This document shows positions 59,501 to 64,000 of a stretch of 64,000 nt of DNA, in pieces. Under the pieces are notes generated by a model that was given only the letters and a program-made list of their open reading frames with translations, searched no databases and was not told the DNA's origin. Numbering within the stretch: position 1 is the stretch's first letter; every line of letters starts with the position of its first letter. Source of the stretch: JBPYCR01 sp051846915. Lineage in GTDB: Bacteria; Bacillota; Bacilli; Bacillales; Amphibacillaceae. A program made the position numbers and the translations under genes. The stretch spans positions 47,188 to 111,187 of the forward strand of contig NZ_JBPYCR010000009.1 in NCBI RefSeq assembly GCF_051846915.1, read 5' to 3'.

Positions 59501-61654
59501 CTATATCGATTGTTGTGAGACGTGTTCGGATATATCCTTTTTGTTTTTTTCTTTACCGTTCATCAGTCGCATGGAATTTAATACGACGAGCAATGTTGCT
59601 CCGACATCTGCGATTATTGCAAGCCAAAGGGTAAGCCACCCCGGAATGACGAGTAGGAGCGCAATGATTTTAACGCCAAGTGCAAAGCCGATGTTTTGTT
59701 TAATGATATGCAACGCTTTACGGCTTAATGAAATGGTATAAGGAAGTTTTTCCAAATCATCTGCCATCAAGGCAATATCAGCTGTTTCGAGCGCCGTATC
59801 TGTACCTGCACCGCCCATGGCAATCCCTACACTTGAAGTGGCAAGTGCTGGCGCATCATTCACACCGTCACCAACCATGGCAACATTTCCGTGACTAGCC
59901 TGCAACTCTTTAATTGTATCTAGCTTATCCTCTGGCAGGAGGTCCGCTCTCGTTTCCGATATTCCTAATTCTTTGCCAATCGCCACAGCTGTTGTTTTGT
60001 TATCACCGGTTAGCATCACGGTTTTCTTGATACCAAGCTGCAGGAGTTGCTTCATAATGGAAAAGCTGCTATTTCTGATTTTATCAGCTACAGCTATCAA
60101 TCCATAAATGTCGCTATTCGTTCCAAGTACCATCACTGTTTTTCCTGCTGCTTGTAGTTCGTCAATTTGCTGTTTAATTTCTACCGGTAGCTTACTGATT
60201 TCTTCAAATAATGCCGGATTTCCAATGAAAAATTCTTCACCACTGATAACGGCTTTTGCACCTTTGCCTGTAATTGATTGAAAATTCTCCGCTTCCATTT
60301 CTTTAGCTTTCTCCCGTTTTGCTTTCTGAATAATCGCAGAAGCAAGCGGGTGTTGGGAGTACGCTTCTATTGATCTAGAAATGCTTAATATCTCGCTTTC
60401 CGTAAAGGATCCCACCGGAACAATGTCTGTTACTTCTGGTTTTCCTTCTGTTAATGTTCCTGTCTTATCAAAAGCAATGACATTTAAGCGTCCGGTTTCT
60501 TCTAAGTGAATACCGCCTTTGATTAAAATACCATTGCGAGCCGCGTTTCCGATAGCGGTGACGATAGCAACAGGTGTGGATATAACAAGAGCACAAGGGC
60601 AGCCAACAACAAGGACAGCCAATCCGAGATATACCCACTCTGACCAACTTGCACTTGCGATAAGTGGAGGCAAGATGGCAACCAATAGAGCAATTATCAT
60701 AATGGCCGGTGTATAGTATTTCGCAAATTTATCGACAAACTGTTGCGAAGGCGCGCGCTCTGCTTGCGCTTCCTCAACTAAATGAATGATTTTCGCGATT
60801 GTAGTATCTTCCACACGCTTTGTGACACGGACTTCCAAATAACCTTCTTGATTAATGGTCCCAGCAAACACTTCGTCCCCAAAAGTTTTATGAACTGGAA
60901 TGGATTCACCGGTAATTGCTGCCTGATTAAGCGATGATTCACCTTTAACCACTTCACCATCCATGGCCGCTTTTTCTCCGGGTTTGATTACCATAATGTC
61001 ATTGATTCGTACATCCTCCACATTAACTTCTTCGTTTACATTTCCGTGTTTAATTGTTGCTTTATTCGGTGCAATGTTTATTAAAGAGCTGATCGATTGT
61101 CTCGCTTTATTGATGGAGTAACTTTCCAACGCCTCACTTAATGCGAATAGGAATACAACAATAGCACCTTCGCCCCACTCGCCGATAATAGCTGCTCCAA
61201 TAACAGCAATCGTCATTAATGTTTTCATATCGAATTCCAGTTTTGCGAGGTTTTTGAATCCGACTTTAAATAAGTCATATCCGCCAATTAAAATAGCCAA
61301 TGCAAATGTGCCGATTGTAAAAGGAGCCTTTGCGCCAAGCTGAAAATAAAAAAGGTAACCAACGATAATGAAGAGTAGAGAAATCATCGTTAAAATATTT
61401 TCGCGTTTTTTCCAAAAAGGTTCCTTTTTCTCCGGTTGCTGCTGACGATCCGGCAACACTTTAATCCCATCGAAAGCCCCTGCTTTTTCTAATTGTTCGA
61501 TGGTTGCTTCTCCGTTTATCTTAAGCTTAGAAGCGCCAAAGTTAACTTGGACATCTTCTACTGTGTTAATAGATCGAATGTTTTTTTCGAATTTAGCTGC
61601 ACAATTCATGCACGATAGGCCTTGCAGTCGGTATATATGAGCGTTACTTGCCAT
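59501..61654 (-). CDS. cadA: Cadmium/zinc/lead-exporting P1B-type ATPase
   Basis: A 717-residue metal pump. One N-terminal metal-binding domain carries GLSCMNCAAKFEKNI; the membrane metal site is GCPCALVIS; the phosphorylation site is AFDKTGTLTEG; the hinge is MVGDGVNDAPAL. The CPC and the link to CadC point to Cd2+, Zn2+ and Pb2+ rather than Cu+. ATG 61654 has AAAGGAGG before it and overlaps the cadC end by 11 bp. Confidence 0.94.
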   Translation of the reverse strand: MASNAHIYRLQGLSCMNCAAKFEKNIRSINTVEDVQVNFGASKLKINGEATIEQLEKAGAFDGIKVLPDRQQQPEKKEPFWKKRENILTMISLLFIIVGYLFYFQLGAKAPFTIGTFALAILIGGYDLFKVGFKNLAKLEFDMKTLMTIAVIGAAIIGEWGEGAIVVFLFALSEALESYSINKARQSISSLINIAPNKATIKHGNVNEEVNVEDVRINDIMVIKPGEKAAMDGEVVKGESSLNQAAITGESIPVHKTFGDEVFAGTINQEGYLEVRVTKRVEDTTIAKIIHLVEEAQAERAPSQQFVDKFAKYYTPAIMIIALLVAILPPLIASASWSEWVYLGLAVLVVGCPCALVISTPVAIVTAIGNAARNGILIKGGIHLEETGRLNVIAFDKTGTLTEGKPEVTDIVPVGSFTESEILSISRSIEAYSQHPLASAIIQKAKREKAKEMEAENFQSITGKGAKAVISGEEFFIGNPALFEEISKLPVEIKQQIDELQAAGKTVMVLGTNSDIYGLIAVADKIRNSSFSIMKQLLQLGIKKTVMLTGDNKTTAVAIGKELGISETRADLLPEDKLDTIKELQASHGNVAMVGDGVNDAPALATSSVGIAMGGAGTDTALETADIALMADDLEKLPYTISLSRKALHIIKQNIGFALGVKIIALLLVIPGWLTLWLAIIADVGATLLVVLNSMRLMNGKEKNKKDISEHVSQQSI

Positions 61655-62027
61655 GCTGATCCTCCTTTGCGTGCACCATTGCAATATAAACAAGTTGACG
61701 AACGTGATCATCGTCGAGTGAATAGAAGACCAATTTTCCTTCTTTCCGGTACTTGGCCAGCTTCATCGTACGTAATAATCGCAAATGGTGAGAAGCAGTG
61801 GCAGTAGTGGAACCGATAATGTTTGCCACATCACATACACATAGTTCTTTTGCAAGTGTTAAAGCATATGCAATTTTTAAACGAGTAGGGTCGGATAATG
61901 CTTTAAATATAGAATCAACCCCTGAAACCTCTTCTATTTTCGGTTGAATCCGATTTACTTTTTCTTCATCGTAACAAAATGTATCACATGTATTTTCGGA
62001 TGTTAGGACATTCATATTTTTAACCAA
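61644..62027 (-). CDS. cadC: ArsR/SmtB-family metal-sensing repressor CadC
   Basis: A 127-residue repressor. The metal site Cys residues are in CDTFCYDEEKV near the N-terminus and in ELCVCDVA; the winged helix is ATASHHLRLLRTMKL. Binding of Cd, Pb or Zn releases it from DNA and opens cadA expression. TTG 62027 has GAGGTGA five bases before it and gives the expected length; an upstream extension to 62102 has no ribosome site. Confidence 0.92.
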   Translation of the reverse strand: MVKNMNVLTSENTCDTFCYDEEKVNRIQPKIEEVSGVDSIFKALSDPTRLKIAYALTLAKELCVCDVANIIGSTTATASHHLRLLRTMKLAKYRKEGKLVFYSLDDDHVRQLVYIAMVHAKEDQHGK

Positions 62028-62072
62028 GGCAGTCACCTCATTATAATGTTCGTTTGAATGTTGATTAAGTAC

Positions 62073-62128
62073 ATTGTATAATATGGAAAATTTCTTTGTC
62101 AATCAAATGATCAAATATATGTTTGAAT
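62073..62128 (-). promoter_or_regulatory. cad promoter and CadC operator
   Basis: On the minus strand TTGACA (62102-62097) and TACAAT (62078-62073) with an 18-base spacer form a promoter. An inverted repeat with halves ATCAAAT and ATGTTTGAAT spans 62102-62128 and resembles the cad operator of staphylococcal plasmids (TTTGAAT halves). A further GTTTGAAT lies at 62052-62059. Confidence 0.65.
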
Positions 62129-62241
62129 GTGTGAATGTCCTGGTAAATTTGTTGAATGTATTATTAATTGTTTGTTTAATGTAGAATATTTATAATGAAT
62201 AAGAACGAATCGTGGATAAAAAAAGGACAAGGAGATTTTAG

Positions 62242-62565
62242 ATGAAAAGAATACTGGTGATCGTCTTTATAATCATTCTCATTATCATTGCAGCAGGTTC
62301 ATTAATACAAAAAGAAACGAATCCGAGTGCGGACACACGCATCATTTTGGAACATACGTATAAAACGTATATTGCGCCGCCTTGTTTTGAACAGTCGGAA
62401 GCGACCAATAATATTGCTGACTCTGACCTGGATGAAGCGAGATCCTTGGATTATAAAGCGGATAGTACATGTACAGAAGAAGCGCTGAACGGGCATAAAG
62501 AAGCTTTGTTCGTCAGTTTACTGAAGGATATTGGTTTGCTTAATAAAAAATGGGACACGTGGTAA
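62242..62565 (+). CDS. Membrane-anchored hypothetical protein
   Basis: A 107-residue protein with one N-terminal membrane helix (ILVIVFIIILIIIAAGSLI) and an outer part with two Cys residues (PPCFEQSE and STCTEEALN) that could form a disulfide. AAGGAG precedes the ATG and a terminator follows. I do not recognise the family. Confidence 0.65.
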   Translation: MKRILVIVFIIILIIIAAGSLIQKETNPSADTRIILEHTYKTYIAPPCFEQSEATNNIADSDLDEARSLDYKADSTCTEEALNGHKEALFVSLLKDIGLLNKKWDTW

Positions 62566-62970
62566 AAAGGTAACGGATTCAGTTTTAGGTGAGAAAATAT
62601 CAATTAGTACGCAATTTAGGGATGCAAATCACATACGATTTTGCATCTCTTTTATTGCAGTTATTTCTTATCGAAAATACCATATAAATTAACATTACAA
62701 ATTGAAGAAGTACATAAATTTTTGTCGCTTTTTAATTCATATACCAATCTCATCGTAAAAAAGCCTATGACTCATACCGTTATTTGGGTGTTATTTTTTA
62801 AATGATTAAAGTTTATTATTTATTATGAATTCCATTCAAAGATGCTGAAATGTTTATGTTAAAATAAGCGTAATAATTATTGTTAAGCAAACGGGCCAAT
62901 TTATTGTTGAATAGTATGGCCTACAAGGTTGAGCAACAACCACTAAAATAAACTGGAGGTTTGAAAAAAT
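62566..62970. other. 405-bp gap with one terminator
   Basis: GATGCAAA (62631-62638) and TTTGCATC (62650-62657) form a hairpin with T-run at 62629-62664 that ends the preceding gene. The rest is AT-rich with no feature I can support. Confidence 0.55.
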
Positions 62971-63468
62971 ATGGAACAAGTAGGGACCCTTTACTTTTTC
63001 TGTAGGAAAATGGGTGCAGGAAAATCAACTAAATCAAAAAAAATTGCAATAGATAAAAATGCAGTACTATTATCTGAGGATGAATGGCTTTCTTCTCTTT
63101 ATCCCAATCAAATCGAATCATTTGAGGACTTTCTGAAATTTTCGGCGCAGATCAAACCCTTGGTGAGAAAGCATGTCCAAAATATATTAAGTGTCGGTAC
63201 AGATGTAGTGATGGATTTTCCTGCTAACACTCAAAAGCAGCGTAAGTGGTTTTTGGATATGGTGTCCGATGTTAATGCAAGTCATCAATTGATTTTCCTT
63301 AATCTAACTAACGAGCAATGCTTGCGTCAAATTGCACAAAGGCGTAACGAACAACCCGAAAGAGCAGATTTTGATACGGAAGCGGTGTTTACCCATGTTA
63401 CTAATTTTTTTGAAGCACCAGTAGCCTCCGAGGGATTAAATATTTTAGAGTTTAGTGGAAGAGAGTAA
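62971..63468 (+). CDS. P-loop AAA-type kinase-like protein
   Basis: A 165-residue protein with Walker A RKMGAGKST near residue 13, a SEDEWL motif (lid/base Asp) and VVMDFPANTQKQR, as in zeta-toxin/gluconate-kinase-like AAA_33 proteins that phosphorylate small molecules. Such proteins in Bacillaceae are sometimes linked to antibiotic modification, but nothing here decides the substrate. GGAGG precedes the ATG. Single gene. Confidence 0.75.
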   Translation: MEQVGTLYFFCRKMGAGKSTKSKKIAIDKNAVLLSEDEWLSSLYPNQIESFEDFLKFSAQIKPLVRKHVQNILSVGTDVVMDFPANTQKQRKWFLDMVSDVNASHQLIFLNLTNEQCLRQIAQRRNEQPERADFDTEAVFTHVTNFFEAPVASEGLNILEFSGRE

Positions 63469-63562
63469 CAAGGAGTTCAACACAACATTGTCATACATTT
63501 CAACAAAAGAGCGCGTTTATTGAATAAAAACATTTGCGTAAATGCTTAAAGGAGGTTTAATA

Positions 63563-63733
63563 ATGACAACCAATTGGTATGGGGTTTTTCCTTTTTTTAT
63601 AGGCTTTTTAATTCTTGGTTTCTTTGTATTTGACAATTCAATTTCACCCTTTATTTTTGGAATTTCTGGAGCGACAATAGGTTGGATATTATACACAAAT
63701 AAAATTCCAGAAAAGTGTCAGAAATATGATTAA
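63563..63733 (+). CDS. Small two-helix membrane protein
   Basis: A 56-residue protein with two membrane segments (VFPFFIGFLILGFFVF; FIFGISGATIGWILYT). AAAGGAGG lies before ATG 63563. Function unknown. Confidence 0.65.
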   Translation: MTTNWYGVFPFFIGFLILGFFVFDNSISPFIFGISGATIGWILYTNKIPEKCQKYD

Positions 63734-63828
63734 ATTTGCTTCAGAATCGGGCGCTATTCTTGAACAAGGTTATGTGCCCTGTGCTGCAGAGTCGCACCAT
63801 TTAACGGAATAAATGAGGTGTCTATGTA

Positions 63829-64000
63829 ATGGTTTTGATAATACCCTTGCTTACAGTATTATTTATGATTTTACTATTTTGTTTTTTATTATACTTAATG
63901 TATGACATTATACGGAAACCAAAAAAACCTTATTCGTGGGTTCTATTGACTTCAATTCTTGCCATATTTACTTTTATGATATGGGTATCTCTTGAATACT
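63829..64000 (+). CDS. Membrane protein, cut off by the window end
   Basis: The first 57 codons of a frame starting MVLIIPLLTVLFMILLFCFL, with GAGGTG eight bases before the ATG. Two membrane helices are visible, separated by YDIIRKPKKPYSW. The rest lies outside the window; no family is recognised. Confidence 0.6.
   Translation, partial: MVLIIPLLTVLFMILLFCFLLYLMYDIIRKPKKPYSWVLLTSILAIFTFMIWVSLEY

Overview
The window is chromosome of a spore-forming, low-GC Gram-positive bacterium of the Bacillaceae, probably a salt-tolerant genus near Oceanobacillus, Virgibacillus or Lentibacillus (inference from protein style, not tested). Spore genes (sspP, cotF-like, cotZ-like), a yfhD-like gene, lipoteichoic acid synthase, T-box, FMN and TPP leaders and AGGAGG ribosome sites all agree with this.

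Positions 1-10085 hold the most interesting locus: a sugar-phosphate bacterial microcompartment (BMC). The end of a ribose-type ABC permease, its binding protein and a kinase that looks more like deoxyribokinase than ribokinase form one unit. A sigma-A promoter with a perfect 18-bp palindrome then drives an operon of a SorC/DeoR-type regulator, PduL phosphotransacylase, a flavoprotein-like protein, PduP aldehyde dehydrogenase, triosephosphate isomerase, an RpiB-like isomerase, deoxyribose-phosphate aldolase and five shell proteins (two BMC-H, three BMC-P). PduL, PduP, TPI, DeoC and the flavoprotein-like protein all carry N-terminal helices typical of encapsulation peptides. The inferred route is deoxyribose to deoxyribose-5-P, cleavage inside the shell to acetaldehyde and glyceraldehyde-3-P, acetaldehyde to acetyl-CoA to acetyl-P, and glyceraldehyde-3-P to DHAP.

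10.2-15.6 kb (minus strand) is a methylcitrate (propionate) operon prpC-prpD-prpB followed by scoAB CoA-transferase. 15.9-19.8 kb is an FMN-riboswitch ribDE-ribBA-ribH operon. 20-34.8 kb is ordinary core and accessory sequence: pgi, a marR/flavin-oxidoreductase/MDR cluster, doxX, tRNA-Ala, PAP2 phosphatase, an ABC-LytTR-DUF3021 module, sspP, meso-DAP dehydrogenase, a 21-bp tandem repeat, and a molybdate transporter with a divergent HTH-PBP regulator.

35-46 kb is branched-chain amino acid synthesis: ilvE, a T-box leader, then ilvB-ilvN-ilvC-leuA-leuB-leuC-leuD-ilvA, interrupted between leuA and leuB by a terminator-like hairpin and a MITE-like repeat. 46-64 kb holds yfhD-like, ltaS, spore coat genes, a DUF4349 lipoprotein, an NCS2 permease, a YtrA-type ABC operon, a lone ykoF under a TPP riboswitch, cadC-cadA metal resistance, and small genes up to a cut-off membrane ORF.

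Two dispersed repeat families (four and two copies) and at least three genes that seem to start at near-cognate codons (ATT, ATC, CTG) are further points of note. No CRISPR array, rRNA, prophage or intact insertion sequence was seen.
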